A program made the translations under genes and the position numbers. A stretch of 64,000 bases of DNA from JAIBJN01 sp963842305 (GTDB taxonomy: Bacteria; Actinomycetota; Thermoleophilia; Gaiellales; Gaiellaceae), in NCBI GenBank assembly GCA_963842305.1, contig CAWJFW010000002.1:1194434-1258433 (forward strand), written 5' to 3'. The notes beneath the pieces are model-generated. The model made no database searches and was not told the origin of the DNA. It saw only the letters and a program-made list of their open reading frames with translations. This document shows, in pieces, positions 1 to 8,497 of this stretch (position 1 is its first letter; the number at the start of each line of letters is the position of its first letter).

Positions 1-411
1 GTCGTGCGATCCGGGGGAAGGCTCGGCATCGCTGCGTGGACGCCCTCAGGCTTTGTCGGCGACTTCTTCCGGTCACTCGACGCCCACCTCCCTCCCCTCC
101 CCGCCTTCACCCAACCACCCGTCCTCTGGGGCGACCCAGACTACGTACGCGCGCTCTTCGAGGGCACCGGCGTGGAGGTCGAGCTCTCGCTCGACCAGGT
201 CGACTTCCGCTTCGATTCAGTCGAGCAGGCCGTAGAGGAGTACGAGTCGAACTTTGGCCCGGTCATCGTCACTCGCGAGTTCCTCGAGCCCGACGGCCGC
301 TGGGATGCCGCCCACCTTGACTTCGTCGCTCTCTACGCAGGACATGCGGCCGAGGACGGCTCGCTCGATTTCCCCGCCGAATACCTCGTGATCATCGGCC
401 GGAAGAACTAA
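1..411 (+). CDS. SAM-dependent methyltransferase, C-terminal part (5' end outside window)
   Basis: The reading frame is open from the first base and ends in TAA at 409-411, so the gene begins upstream. The visible part opens with RSGGRLGIAAWTPSGFVGDF, which matches the post-motif strand of class I (Methyltransf_11 type) enzymes, where RPGG.L.L..WTP.G is typical. The SAM-binding glycine motif would lie upstream and cannot be seen, so the substrate is unknown. The C-terminus (AEYLVIIGRKN) is a normal ending for the fold. Confidence 0.75.
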   Translation, partial: VVRSGGRLGIAAWTPSGFVGDFFRSLDAHLPPLPAFTQPPVLWGDPDYVRALFEGTGVEVELSLDQVDFRFDSVEQAVEEYESNFGPVIVTREFLEPDGRWDAAHLDFVALYAGHAAEDGSLDFPAEYLVIIGRKN

Positions 412-435
412 GCGCGGGCTGACGTTCGGACGTAC

Positions 436-915
436 ATGCCGGCGCCGCCGACTGCCCTCGAGGCCCCGTACAGGCCTCGACACGTGCGCTTCATCCGCAG
501 GGAAGACGTCGACGGCTGGCAGCTCAAGGTCTACGGCATTGCCGTCAACGGCAGGGAGCCCGACCCCGGATTCGTCGAGGCGACCTGCGACCTCGCGGCG
601 TCGACTCTGCCGCAGCCGCCGGTGGCCGACGATCGCTACGGCGTCGCCCTCGCCACCGCCCACGACGCGAGGTCTGCCTACATCGCGCTGATCTACTGGT
701 GGCAGTCCGAGAACGAGCTCCACCAGCGAATCTACGTCAGCCCCAAGGAGGATCCGATCGCGTTCAAGCAGGTGGAGAACCAGCCGACAGGCTGTGTCTG
801 GGAGCTTGCAATCGTGGATTTCGAGCGCCGAGCCTGGATCGAGGACGTCCTCGCCAACCCGAGCGGGCCGGACGTCGAGCGCTACCTTGAGCGCCGGCTC
901 GACGAGGACGTCTAG
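436..915 (+). CDS. Conserved hypothetical protein, 159 aa
   Basis: A well-formed 159-residue protein 24 nt after the methyltransferase on the same strand, so the two may be co-transcribed. It is soluble and acidic, with a compact middle section (IALIYWWQSENELHQRIYVS) and a charged C-terminus ending DEDV. I see no catalytic motif, signal peptide or membrane segment and do not recognise the function. No clear Shine-Dalgarno sequence precedes the ATG, so the start is less certain than the frame. Confidence 0.65.
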   Translation: MPAPPTALEAPYRPRHVRFIRREDVDGWQLKVYGIAVNGREPDPGFVEATCDLAASTLPQPPVADDRYGVALATAHDARSAYIALIYWWQSENELHQRIYVSPKEDPIAFKQVENQPTGCVWELAIVDFERRAWIEDVLANPSGPDVERYLERRLDEDV

Positions 916-922
916 CAGAGGC

Positions 923-1111
923 CTACGCGGCCCGCTGTCTCCGCGCGAGGTACTCGGCGAATCGTCCTTCGTTGGTCCCGAGCCACGTCCGGAACCCGTG
1001 GTCGAAGTCGTCTTCCCGCTGCCCCGCGAACGACGCGTGCGGGCATCGGTGGCCGAACGGCGCCGGGTAGCGCTGATGGCACCTAGCGCAGCGCTCGAGC
1101 TCGGCGAACAT
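923..1111 (-). CDS. Small CxxC/HxC putative zinc-binding protein, 62 aa
   Basis: From an ATG at 1111 the frame encodes 62 residues with Cys8-x2-Cys11 and His21-x-Cys23 (ERCARCHQRY ... GHRCPH), a plausible zinc knuckle, then a helical acidic C-terminus. The start overlaps the stop of a 17-codon ORF (1111-1164) as TGATG, which suggests translational coupling. It is convergent with the hypothetical gene at 436-915. A longer in-frame extension to 1264 is low-complexity and has no better start. Function unknown. Confidence 0.45.
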   Translation of the reverse strand: MFAELERCARCHQRYPAPFGHRCPHASFAGQREDDFDHGFRTWLGTNEGRFAEYLARRQRAA

Positions 1112-1164
1112 CACCGAACACGCCCTGCCCGGACGTCGATCGTGCCCTTGACCCCTTGCTCCAT
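1111..1164 (-). CDS. Possible 17-aa leader ORF coupled to the small zinc protein
   Basis: An ATG at 1164 follows a strong ribosome-binding sequence (GGAAGGAGAGGACG) and opens a 17-codon frame, MEQGVKGTIDVRAGRVR, whose TGA shares its A with the ATG of the downstream gene. The downstream start itself has only a weak ribosome site. Either this is a leader peptide that delivers ribosomes to 1111, or a single-base indel has split one longer protein. The two cannot be separated from one sequence. Confidence 0.35.
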   Translation of the reverse strand: MEQGVKGTIDVRAGRVR

Positions 1165-1296
1165 CGTCCTCTCCTTCCGGATGCTGCCTTCTCCCTGAGG
1201 ACGGCCGAGGCGCAGCCGGTCTTCCCTCACATGACCGGAGAGTCGTCGAGCTGTACGAGATCATTTCACCGGATGAGCGCCTGAATGAAGCTCGCG

Positions 1297-1326
1297 GGCA
1301 AAGAAGAACCCGCCGTCTCCGGCGGG
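1297..1326 (-). terminator. Rho-independent-like terminator after the prepilin gene
   Basis: CCCGCCG-TCTC-CGGCGGG (1309-1326) forms a 7-bp GC stem with a 4-nt loop. On the minus strand it is followed by TTCTTCTTTG, a T-rich tail. It lies about 70 nt past the prepilin stop and would end that transcript. Confidence 0.6.
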
Positions 1327-1396
1327 CTCGATGGAATGACTCTCCAGGCCGAACGGGTCGCGGTCTCCCTCGACCCGTTCGACCTTGACGAAGTCG

Positions 1397-1789
1397 CTAG
1401 CAAGCTCCAGACGTGATGTCCGCAGCCGGGCCGGCCTTCTTGTACGTGGCCTGGCCGACGACGCTCTGGATGCAGTACGACGCGGGCGTCGCGCGGACGA
1501 CCGTGACGCTCTTGATCCCGGGGTCGTAGGAGGCCTGCAGCTTGGCGAGCGTAAGCGCCGAGTAGCCGGTCGCCGTGTGGTCGGCGTAGTAGGCCTCGAC
1601 GCCGGGGATCGAAGCGCGAACATTCGCCTGGGCCGCCGAGCGCTCCGCGCGGGCGCGGAAGCTGAGGTACGACGGGATGGCGATCGCGAGCAGGATGCCG
1701 ATGATGATGATCACGACAAGGAGCTCGATGAGGGTGAAACCCCCGTCGGTCTCCGAGCGCGAAATCCGGTTCCTGAGCCTCTGAATCAT
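1397..1789 (-). CDS. Type IV prepilin-like protein (PilA/GspG type), 130 aa
   Basis: The N-terminus carries the prepilin-peptidase site, GG|FTLIE, with cleavage predicted after Gly17 and the expected Glu at mature position 5. A continuous hydrophobic helix (LLVVIIIIGILLAIAIPSYL) follows, then a globular C-terminal region with two cysteines (ASYC, SGAC) that could form a disulfide. Length matches minor or major pseudopilins. A strong ribosome site (GGAAGGAG) precedes the ATG. No pilus assembly genes are visible nearby, so this is an orphan pilin with its own terminator. Confidence 0.88.
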   Translation of the reverse strand: MIQRLRNRISRSETDGGFTLIELLVVIIIIGILLAIAIPSYLSFRARAERSAAQANVRASIPGVEAYYADHTATGYSALTLAKLQASYDPGIKSVTVVRATPASYCIQSVVGQATYKKAGPAADITSGAC

Positions 1790-1935
1790 GAGCGGAACTC
1801 CTTCCTTGGAACAAGCGATAGGGCGTGCAGTGGCTCAGGGTTGTTATCGGCCGATGACGCACGTTCCGGCTTACCCCGGTCGGGGGATCGGGATCCCGGG
1901 CTTTCGGAAGCGCTAGCGGCTTCCGCAGGGCAAAC

Positions 1936-1963
1936 AAAAAACCCGCCGGTTCCAGCGGGTTTC
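1936..1963 (-). terminator. tRNA-Gly-type terminator copy
   Basis: On the minus strand AAACCCGC and GCGGGTTT pair around a short loop and run into TTTTTTG. The same hairpin, little changed, follows the intact tRNA-Gly near 13079-13103. Here it directly follows a tRNA-Gly 3' fragment, so tRNA end and terminator appear to have been copied together. Confidence 0.55.
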
Positions 1964-1968
1964 TCAGA

Positions 1969-1992
1969 GCAGATGATGGAACTCGAACCCAC
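1969..1992 (-). repeat. tRNA-Gly 3'-end fragment (attachment-site-like), leftmost copy
   Basis: The 24 nt match the T arm and acceptor 3' strand of the tRNA-Gly(GCC) at 13109-13182 with two changes. The sequence then diverges and no 5' half exists. Together with the terminator at 1936-1963 it marks a likely left boundary of inserted DNA. This is the weakest of the three fragments because only the T arm and acceptor are kept. Confidence 0.55.
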
Positions 1993-2073
1993 AGCGCCTG
2001 TCTGGGCCAGTGTCCGGAAATGTCCCCTGAGATTGACACCGCCACGGCACTGGGGCGCCGAGCAGGTGGGCTG

Positions 2074-2457
2074 CTAGCTCTCGTCGTGCTGCGCTGCGCC
2101 CTCGACCGGCGGTATCCAGCTCTCGCGCCGCTTCACCCAGATCTCATCCCCGGGCTTCAGCTCGAAGGGCGCCTCATCCAGACTTCCGAGCCGAATCTCG
2201 ATCAGCGTGCCGCCAGGGTTGCTCGTGTCCAGCAGCCGAGACCCACAGCCGGGGCAGAAGCCGCGCCCGTCATAGCTTGAGATCTCGCCGCTCATCTCAA
2301 ACGCCTCGACGGGCCAATGCGCATACACAGTGAACGCACTGCCGGACTCCTTTCTGCAACCCGCACAGTGGCAACGCCGGACATGCACAGGGTCACCGCG
2401 AACGCTGTAGCGCACTGCCCCGCAGAGGCATCCGCCGGTGCGTACTCCCGCCTCCAC
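2074..2457 (-). CDS. GFA family (glutathione-dependent formaldehyde-activating/CENP-V-like) zinc protein
   Basis: The family's cysteine pattern is complete: Cys10-x-Cys12 (GGCLCGAVRY), Cys29-x-Cys31-x2-Cys34 (CHCAGCRKESGSAF) and Cys68-x2-Cys71 (FCPGCGSRL). These bind two zinc ions in the Mss4-like fold. Length (127 aa) is normal. Most members have no proven reaction; S-hydroxymethylglutathione synthesis is established for only some, and actinobacteria generally use mycothiol instead of glutathione. It stands alone in an accessory segment. Confidence 0.9.
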   Translation of the reverse strand: MEAGVRTGGCLCGAVRYSVRGDPVHVRRCHCAGCRKESGSAFTVYAHWPVEAFEMSGEISSYDGRGFCPGCGSRLLDTSNPGGTLIEIRLGSLDEAPFELKPGDEIWVKRRESWIPPVEGAAQHDES

Positions 2458-2531
2458 GCGTAGATGGTACTAAGCACTGCGGTGCGTCAGCGTGCGGGAA
2501 TGTCACCCGGCGCCCGACGCCGCGGCGGGGG

Positions 2532-3170
2532 TCATTCGTCGTCGTGATCGGCGGTGGCGGGTGCATACTGCGGGCGCCCGGCGGGCCGATAGACCTGGAT
2601 CGTTACGCCCTTCGAGTCGGCTCGCGAGTCGACCAGGTCAAGCGCGATGTCCGGGCCGGCATCGGGGAACAGCCGCGTGCCCTGGCCGAGGACCACGGGA
2701 TAGGTGAGCAGGGTGATCTCGTCGACCAGGAGGTTGTCGAGTAGCCATCGGACCAGCGCGCCGCTGCCGTGCACCTGCAGCTCACCCGCCGGCTTGGCTT
2801 TCAGCTCGCCGATGGCCGCCCCAACGTCACCGGAGAGGACGGTCGTGTCCGCCCATTGCGGGTCGCTGAGCGTGGTCGATGCCACGTACTTGGGCCGCGT
2901 GTTCAACGCCACTGAGATCGGATTGTTGCCCTGATTTGCCCCCCAGGAGCCGGTTCCCCAGGAGCCTGCAAAGATCTCGTAGGTCCGCCGGCCGAACAGG
3001 AACGCGTCGGCGCGCTGGAAGACCTGTTCCAGAAACGTCGCGGCCTCGTTGTCGAATAGCGGTATTGCCCATCCGCCGCGCTCGAACCCGCCCCTGCGGT
3101 CCTCATCCGGCGCGCCGAGTCCCTGCATCACTCCGTCGACAGAGACGTGCGTGATGGTCGTCAGTTTCAT
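2532..3170 (-). CDS. Dihydrofolate reductase/RibD C-terminal-like family protein
   Basis: 212 aa from ATG 3170, which has a ribosome site (AGAAGGGG) at good distance; an extension to 3215 adds only basic low-complexity residues. Family marks are THVSVDGVMQG near the start, ADAFLFGRRTYEIFAGSW, KYVASTTLSD, LQVHGSGALVRWLL and VVLGQGTRLFPD. These make up the NADPH-binding alpha/beta fold of RibD-C proteins. True DHFR or riboflavin-pathway activity is not implied, and the substrate is unknown. A second member lies at 7111-7659. Confidence 0.9.
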   Translation of the reverse strand: MKLTTITHVSVDGVMQGLGAPDEDRRGGFERGGWAIPLFDNEAATFLEQVFQRADAFLFGRRTYEIFAGSWGTGSWGANQGNNPISVALNTRPKYVASTTLSDPQWADTTVLSGDVGAAIGELKAKPAGELQVHGSGALVRWLLDNLLVDEITLLTYPVVLGQGTRLFPDAGPDIALDLVDSRADSKGVTIQVYRPAGRPQYAPATADHDDE

Positions 3171-3841
3171 GGGTACGCCCCTTCTCTCGTGGTGGTTTTC
3201 TCGGTATGACCGCACTGAGGCGCGGATCTCATCGGCCGCAGCAGACTCGGCGAGCGTTCTGTCGCTTCGGACGTAGTCAGGGATAAAGACAACTCCGTAG
3301 TCGCCGACTCGATCCTCTGGTTCGAGTCAGATGACACGGTCGCTGTGTAGTCGGAATCCCGGAACGGAGTCGGCTCCGAACGAGAGGTAGTAACTGCCGC
3401 TGCGGCTCAGGACGTCAATACGGAGACCGCCGGCGCGCGCGAGCGCCTGCAGGAATCAGTCCACTTAGCCGGGGGCGGGCAGGATGAACGTGCCCTAAGA
3501 GCAGGGAGCCCGTTGGGAGAAACGGGCTCCCCTTTCGAGGTGGGCCTCCGCCTTCCAGCTAGGGCGGACGATCGGCCCTTGTGTCGGACGCCGGCAACCT
3601 CCCATCGCTGCGAAGCGCCCGACTTGCCGCATCCTTCAACTGAAAGAGACGCCGGCGGGCGCCGATCCTTGCGCCATGTCCCCAGTGCGCTAGGTATCCG
3701 ACCAGCGAATCAGTACCTCGCTCGCCCGCTCGAGCCCGCGCCGATGAACGAGCGCGGCGAGCTGACCCAGGATAGCCTTGTCAGGCCGTCACGATTCCCC
3801 GGCACGCTGAAACACAGCAACCGCGGAAAAGAGGAGCTCTC
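3171..3841. other. Long stretch with no convincing gene
   Basis: About 670 bases separate the DHFR-like gene from the small membrane protein at 3842. Open frames here lack family likeness and start signals. The one clear structure is the hairpin at 3504-3531. The stretch may hold remains of a decayed gene that used that terminator. Confidence 0.4.
3504..3531. terminator. Strong hairpin, terminator-like
   Basis: GGGAGCCCGTT (3504-3514) pairs perfectly with AACGGGCTCCC (3521-3531) around a 6-nt loop. The plus-strand tail CCTTTC is only modestly T-rich. No intact gene ends just before it, so it may serve a decayed gene or act as an insulator. Confidence 0.5.
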
Positions 3842-4003
3842 ATGTGGTGGGGTATCGGACTCGGCGCCCTGTACTTGGTTCTATTAGTCACGCTCGGGGT
3901 CATGACGTTGAAGAACGGACACGGCCGGATGTTCTTCTTCGGAATCTTTTTTCCGCTGCTCTGGATATTCGGCGCGTTCATGCGATCAGGGGCGTATCCC
4001 TGA
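3842..4003 (+). CDS. Small two-helix membrane protein, 53 aa
   Basis: ATG 3842 is preceded by GAGGAG at a good distance and opens a 53-codon frame ending TGA. The protein starts MWWGIGLGALYLVLLVTLGV, a membrane helix, then a short charged turn (TLKNGHGR), then a second helix, FFFGIFFPLLWIFGAFM. Short proteins of this layout are common in actinobacteria, but I know no assigned role. No partner gene is adjacent. Confidence 0.65.
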   Translation: MWWGIGLGALYLVLLVTLGVMTLKNGHGRMFFFGIFFPLLWIFGAFMRSGAYP

Positions 4004-4302
4004 TCCAGCCTTGGTTTGCCCCGCGCTACAGGGAAGGTATCGAGGCTCGGCGGAGCCGGCCATAAGGGGAGCCCTGGGAGGTCACGAACAGATGTTCTCA
4101 GCTCGTGGGGCCCGCCGATAGCTCCCTGGTGTTCTGAATACCTGCTCCGCGCGGCTTCTGGCGGATGAACCGAGATGACACCGCGTGGCGCGGCGATGAG
4201 TTCGGTGTACCGCGCCGGTCTGACCTAATGGGCGACAGGCCACCAACGATCCCACGGACTGCCGCTTACGCTGACGTGAGGAACGGCCAAAGGAGGTAAC
4301 CG
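4004..4302. other. Intergenic, nothing recognised
   Basis: No gene, tRNA or clear hairpin seen. The last bases contain the ribosome site of the DUF899 gene. Confidence 0.35.
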
Positions 4303-5040
4303 ATGCCCGACCACAACATTGGAACCCGCGAGGAATGGCAGACGGCTCGCGACGAACTCTCGAAGCGCGAAGCCGAGTACGCCGAACTCGGCCAGAAGGT
4401 GACTGAGCAGCGCCGTCAGCTCCCCTGGGTCCCGGTGGAGAAGGAGTACGAGTTCGACACCGAGCATGGGAAGAAGACGCTCGCGGAGCTCTTCGACGGT
4501 CGCTCGCAGCTCCTCGCCTACAACATCATGTTCGGCCCCGATTACGAACTCGGCGCCTGCCCCGGCTGTTCGAACCTGGGGGATGAGCTCGACGCCACGC
4601 GCGTGCATCTGAACCACCGCGATGTGACCCTGATCTGCTTCTCGCGCGCGCCGATTGATCGGCTAGTCGCCTACAAGGAGCGGATGGGTTGGCAGTTCCC
4701 CTACGTCTCGACCAATGGAACCGAGTTTCCCTTCGACTTCGGCATCGCCCTCACGCCTGAGCAGGCAGAGGAGATCCCTGAGGTCAAGGGGATGATCGAC
4801 AATCCCCCCGAGTGGCTCGAAGACTGGGGGCAGCAGGTCGGCGCCAAGCTCGAGGACGGCCTGCGCGAGGGCCCGAGCTTCATCGCCTTCGCGCGCGAGA
4901 ACGGAACCGTCTACCACACCTACACGGTGATGGCGCCTGATCCGTTTGTCACGCCGTACCACTCGTTCCTGCTCAAGCGAACGCCGAAGCCCGAGCAGGA
5001 AGAGTTCCGCGCCTGGCGCAAGGACGAGTACCCGAGCTGA
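4303..5040 (+). CDS. DUF899 family (thioredoxin-like fold) protein, 245 aa
   Basis: Start ATG 4303 has a near-perfect ribosome site, AAAGGAGGTAACCG. Family landmarks are VEKEYEFDTEHGKKTLAELF, LLAYNIMFGP, the GACPGCSNLGDEL cysteine pair, LICFSRAPIDRLVAYKERMGW and the C-terminal FLLKRTPKPEQEEF. The fold resembles thioredoxin/AhpC proteins and the C-x2-C pair sits where redox cysteines would be, but no reaction is established for the family. A truncated acetyltransferase abuts its 3' end on the opposite strand. Confidence 0.9.
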   Translation: MPDHNIGTREEWQTARDELSKREAEYAELGQKVTEQRRQLPWVPVEKEYEFDTEHGKKTLAELFDGRSQLLAYNIMFGPDYELGACPGCSNLGDELDATRVHLNHRDVTLICFSRAPIDRLVAYKERMGWQFPYVSTNGTEFPFDFGIALTPEQAEEIPEVKGMIDNPPEWLEDWGQQVGAKLEDGLREGPSFIAFARENGTVYHTYTVMAPDPFVTPYHSFLLKRTPKPEQEEFRAWRKDEYPS

Positions 5041-5051
5041 TCGCGGTAGGG

Positions 5052-5240
5052 GTCAAATGCGACCAGCGTTGTTGCGCCAGGAGCAGTCAGAGCGCGATAT
5101 GTCCGCTCGGGATCGGCGGTGTAGGTCTGCCACCGTTCGGCAGCAAACAGCATCAGGGCACCTTCAAGGTGCTCACGCACAAAGCCGGTCAGCTCGATCG
5201 AACTCGCCTCGCCCTCGATTGATCCTCTCGCCCGTGTCAC
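5052..5240 (-). pseudogene. Truncated GNAT N-acetyltransferase, N-terminal fragment
   Basis: From GTG 5240 the first 63 residues read like the start of a GNAT enzyme (IELTGFVREHLEGALMLFAA, ADPERTYRALTAPGATTLVA). The frame then runs into the antisense of DUF899 and loses all likeness, so the acetyl-CoA-binding R/Q-x2-G-x-G/A part is missing. This is a non-functional 5' remnant cut off next to the DUF899 stop, which marks a rearrangement point in this accessory segment. Confidence 0.5.
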
Positions 5241-5533
5241 TCCACCCGGTTTGACTCGCCAGGAGGCCAGAAATCATCGGTGGAGCCGGAAACCTCCGCT
5301 CGGGTGAGCGAGCGTTCAGGAATGTCGCTTGAGCTGCTGCGTGATCTACGTTGGCGATGCCGGAAGATGCTCGGGTCGCTCCTGCCTCTCGCGCAATGCG
5401 GCGTCGCCGCCACCGGCGCGACTGGATGACATGAGTGGGCTTCCCGAAATGCGATCGTCGGGCGGGAGCTCGTTTGTCGGTCGGGACGACCTAATCGCCA
5501 ATTCCGACCAAGTGTGATGGGATCCCCAGCGCG
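5241..5533. other. Intergenic, nothing recognised
   Basis: No gene or RNA seen between the acetyltransferase remnant and the FAD oxidase. Confidence 0.35.
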
Positions 5534-6877
5534 ATGACCGAGAGCCTCACAGCGTTCAGGGCCTCCCTGACGGGCAACGTGCTCGCGCCGTCGGATCGCG
5601 AGTACGAGCGGGCGCGTCTCTGCTACAACCTGCTGATCGACCGGCGGCCGGCGGCGATCGCCCGTTGCGTGGACGCAGACGACGTGGCGACGGCCCTGGC
5701 CTTCGCCCAGCAGCACGACTTGGAGATCGCCGTCCGCGGCGGCGGCCACAACCCCGCCGGCCACTGCGCGGTCGACGACGGACTGGTGATCGACCTGTCC
5801 CTGATGCGAAACGTGGAGGTCGATCCCGAGGCGGGCATCGCCATCTCCGAGGGCGGAGCCACCTGGATGGACTTCGACGCCGCGACCCAGGCCCACGGGC
5901 TGGTGACGCCCGGCGGTGTCGTTGGCTCGACCGGCGTCGCCGGACTCACCCTCGGCGGGGGAATCGGCCACCTGACCGCCCAGTACGGGCTCACCTGCGA
6001 CAACCTGATCGCCGCCGAGCTGGTCACTCCCGCGGGGGAGGTGGTCCGCGCCAACGGTGACGAGACCCCCGAGCTCCTCTGGGGCCTTCGCGGCGGCGGT
6101 GGCAACTTCGGCGTCGCGACGCGGCTCAAGTTCCGCCTCCATCCGCTCGAGCGGGTCATAGGCGGGCTCCTCGAGTACGCGGGGGACGGTGTCCGCGGTG
6201 CGCTCCGGGCGTTTTGCGATGTCGACGCGGGCGCCGGCAAAGACCTGAGCTGCCAGGCTCAACTCACGGTCGATGAGGGCCTCACGCCGGCACTCACCAT
6301 AGCTCCCTGCTACACGGGCTCTGACGAGGATCCCGATGAGTACCGCGCGCTGCGCTCGGCGCCCGGGCTCGTCAGCGACGGGGTCCGCTCTCAGGGCTTC
6401 CTCGACCAGCAGCGGGTGTTCGACCCCGGCTACGGCGTTGACCGGCACTACTGGAAGGGCCATTTCGTCGGCGAGCTGCCAGACGAGCTGCTCGACACAC
6501 TGCTCGAGCGCATAGCCGCCCTGGGCCGCCCGCCCGGCGCGATCCTGATCGAGTCGCTTCGCGGGGCGCCGAAGGAGGTCGACCCGGCCAGCGCGGCCGT
6601 CGGCTATCGCGGCGCGGCCTTCAACGTCAGCGTGATGGCGACCTGGATCGATCCCGCCCTCGACGACGAGCACATCGCCTGGGCACGCGAGACGGCTGCG
6701 GCGATCGAGCCCTGGTCTGTCAGCGGGGGCTACGCCAACTACATGCAGGCCGACGAGCCCCTCGACAGGGTCCGCTCCGCCTTCGGCGCCGACTCATTCG
6801 ACCGCCTCCGTGCCCTGAAGACGCGTTACGACCCGGGCAACGTCCTGCACCGCAACCAGAACATCCCGCCGATCTAG
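5534..6877 (+). CDS. FAD-linked oxidase of the PCMH/BBE family, 447 aa
   Basis: The FAD_binding_4 domain fills the N-terminal half: AVRGGGHNPAGH with His72 as the likely covalent FAD ligand (as in 6-hydroxy-D-nicotine oxidase), then GLTLGGGIGHLTAQYGLTCDNL and WGLRGGGGNFGVAT. The C-terminal BBE segment is present (NYMQAD ... RLRALKTRYDPGNVLHRNQNI). The second flavin-linking Cys of bicovalent relatives (ICPTVG region) is absent, so single linkage is predicted. It would oxidise an alcohol or amine with O2; the substrate is unknown. It stands alone. Confidence 0.92.
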   Translation: MTESLTAFRASLTGNVLAPSDREYERARLCYNLLIDRRPAAIARCVDADDVATALAFAQQHDLEIAVRGGGHNPAGHCAVDDGLVIDLSLMRNVEVDPEAGIAISEGGATWMDFDAATQAHGLVTPGGVVGSTGVAGLTLGGGIGHLTAQYGLTCDNLIAAELVTPAGEVVRANGDETPELLWGLRGGGGNFGVATRLKFRLHPLERVIGGLLEYAGDGVRGALRAFCDVDAGAGKDLSCQAQLTVDEGLTPALTIAPCYTGSDEDPDEYRALRSAPGLVSDGVRSQGFLDQQRVFDPGYGVDRHYWKGHFVGELPDELLDTLLERIAALGRPPGAILIESLRGAPKEVDPASAAVGYRGAAFNVSVMATWIDPALDDEHIAWARETAAAIEPWSVSGGYANYMQADEPLDRVRSAFGADSFDRLRALKTRYDPGNVLHRNQNIPPI

Positions 6878-7110
6878 GCAGCACCAGCGCTTCGGCTCTC
6901 GGTGGCGGGTGCCGTGTCTCATCTGCGCCGGCGAAGCGGACGAGATGTACGAGAACGCTAGGAGAGCGGCCGCAGAGATCCCGGAGCGAGCTTCGTCTCA
7001 CTCGCCGGCCACTCACACATCTCTGCCTTCGACGAAGCAGACGAGCTCCGCTTACGCCACATCCTCGAGCTCCTGGAATGACGCCTGAGCATGAGCTGTA
7101 CTCTCGCTGT

Positions 7111-7659
<549 letters not shown>

Positions 7660-7850
7660 CCATCGGGCTTGCTAGCCGGAGCCGGTCCACCGCAAGCTGG
7701 GCGTGGAGCTGCCAATACGTATCGGTCACGCCACGGGATGCCGGTTAGCGGCTCGACGATCGGTCACGCCCCGCGGACTTAACCGTGACCCCGCGTGCCG
7801 GTGCGGGGCTACCCATTCCTGTGGCACACACTTATGCTCGGCCCTCTGAG

Positions 7851-8192
7851 ATGGCGAGCGGTGAAGTCCATCGGACGCAGCTCGCGCATGAGCGCACGTA
7901 TCTCGCATGGTGGCGTACTGGTTTGGCCGGGATCGCAGCGGGATTCGCAGTCGGGCGTGTCCTGCCCGAGGTCGTCGGCGGCACGAACTGGCCGTATATC
8001 GCCCTGGGAACTCTGCTGGCGGCCTCCGGTCTGGCGGCCATGGTGTACGGGATCGTGCACTACCGGGAGTTGCAGGCGGCGCTGCGGGAAGACCGGGAAC
8101 TGCACACCGGCGAGGGTTTCGTGCTGGCGCTCGCCACGGTCGGAATCGTGGTGGGAGCGGCGTCCGTCCTGCTCGTCCTCCTCGCTCCCTGA
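7851..8192 (+). CDS. DUF202 (YidH-type) small membrane protein
   Basis: ATG 7851 gives a protein beginning MASGEVHRTQLAHERTYLAW, then RTGLAGIAAGFAVGRVLP; the L..ERT.LAW.R motif is the DUF202 signature. Two further hydrophobic helices follow (YIALGTLLAASGLAAMVYGI and LATVGIVVGAASVLLVLLAP). In-frame GTG starts at 7821 and 7785 are possible but add a non-family tail. Inner-membrane protein of unknown role. Confidence 0.85.
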   Translation: MASGEVHRTQLAHERTYLAWWRTGLAGIAAGFAVGRVLPEVVGGTNWPYIALGTLLAASGLAAMVYGIVHYRELQAALREDRELHTGEGFVLALATVGIVVGAASVLLVLLAP

Positions 8193-8287
8193 TCAGGAGC
8201 GCCGCGTCTCCTGGGGGGCGCCGCTTCACTCGCCGGTGCTTGCAAGATCGCTTGCAGGAGGCCGATCCGGTTTACAGTCTGGCCAAC

Positions 8288-8317
8288 AAGAAAGCCCCCG
8301 TTTCCGGGGGCTTTCTT
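8288..8317. terminator. Perfect 13-bp bidirectional terminator hairpin
   Basis: AAGAAAGCCCCCG (8288-8300) pairs perfectly with CGGGGGCTTTCTT (8305-8317) around TTTC. It lies 3 nt from a tRNA-Gly 3' fragment on the minus strand, the same layout as at the intact tRNA-Gly, though the stem sequence differs. It also suits the end of the DUF202 gene. Confidence 0.75.
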
Positions 8318-8320
8318 AGA

Positions 8321-8362
8321 GCGGATGAAGGGACTCGAACCCTCGACCTTCTGCATGGCAAG
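8321..8362 (-). repeat. tRNA-Gly 3'-half fragment (attachment-site-like), second copy
   Basis: 42 nt match the tRNA-Gly(GCC) at 13109-13182 from the anticodon loop to the acceptor end with two differences. Those two differences pair with each other in the T stem (GAGGG/CCCTT here, GTGGG/CCCAT in the intact gene), so the copy descends from a working but different tRNA-Gly. Likeness stops at the anticodon stem; no 5' half is present. Typical of an integration crossover site. Confidence 0.75.
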
Positions 8363-8468
8363 GACTCCGCGCCGAACGACTACAAGCGACGGGAGCCGCC
8401 AGACCGCATGAACCCTCGGGACGTCAGCGATCCCGGCCGACCCGAAGCGCCAGCAACCGACGCCCAAG

Positions 8469-8487
8469 GCTGACTGAAAGGCTGACT
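8469..8487. repeat. GCTGACT direct repeat pair, site 1
   Basis: GCTGACT occurs at 8469-8475 and 8481-8487, 12 bp apart. The same pair sits at a matching distance beside the fragment at 10535-10576, and a variant pair lies near the intact tRNA. Candidate integrase arm-binding sites. Confidence 0.5.
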
Positions 8488-8497
8488 AAACCGGGGC

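Noticed and set aside
3513..3887. 124-codon plus-strand frame after the 3504 hairpin
   Set aside because: No start signal, irregular composition, overlaps the better-supported small membrane gene in another frame.
5237..6673. Long minus-strand open frame (478 codons) opposite the FAD oxidase
   Set aside because: Mirror of a high-GC gene: Arg/Gly/Ala-rich with no family motif, while the plus strand has clear oxidase motifs.
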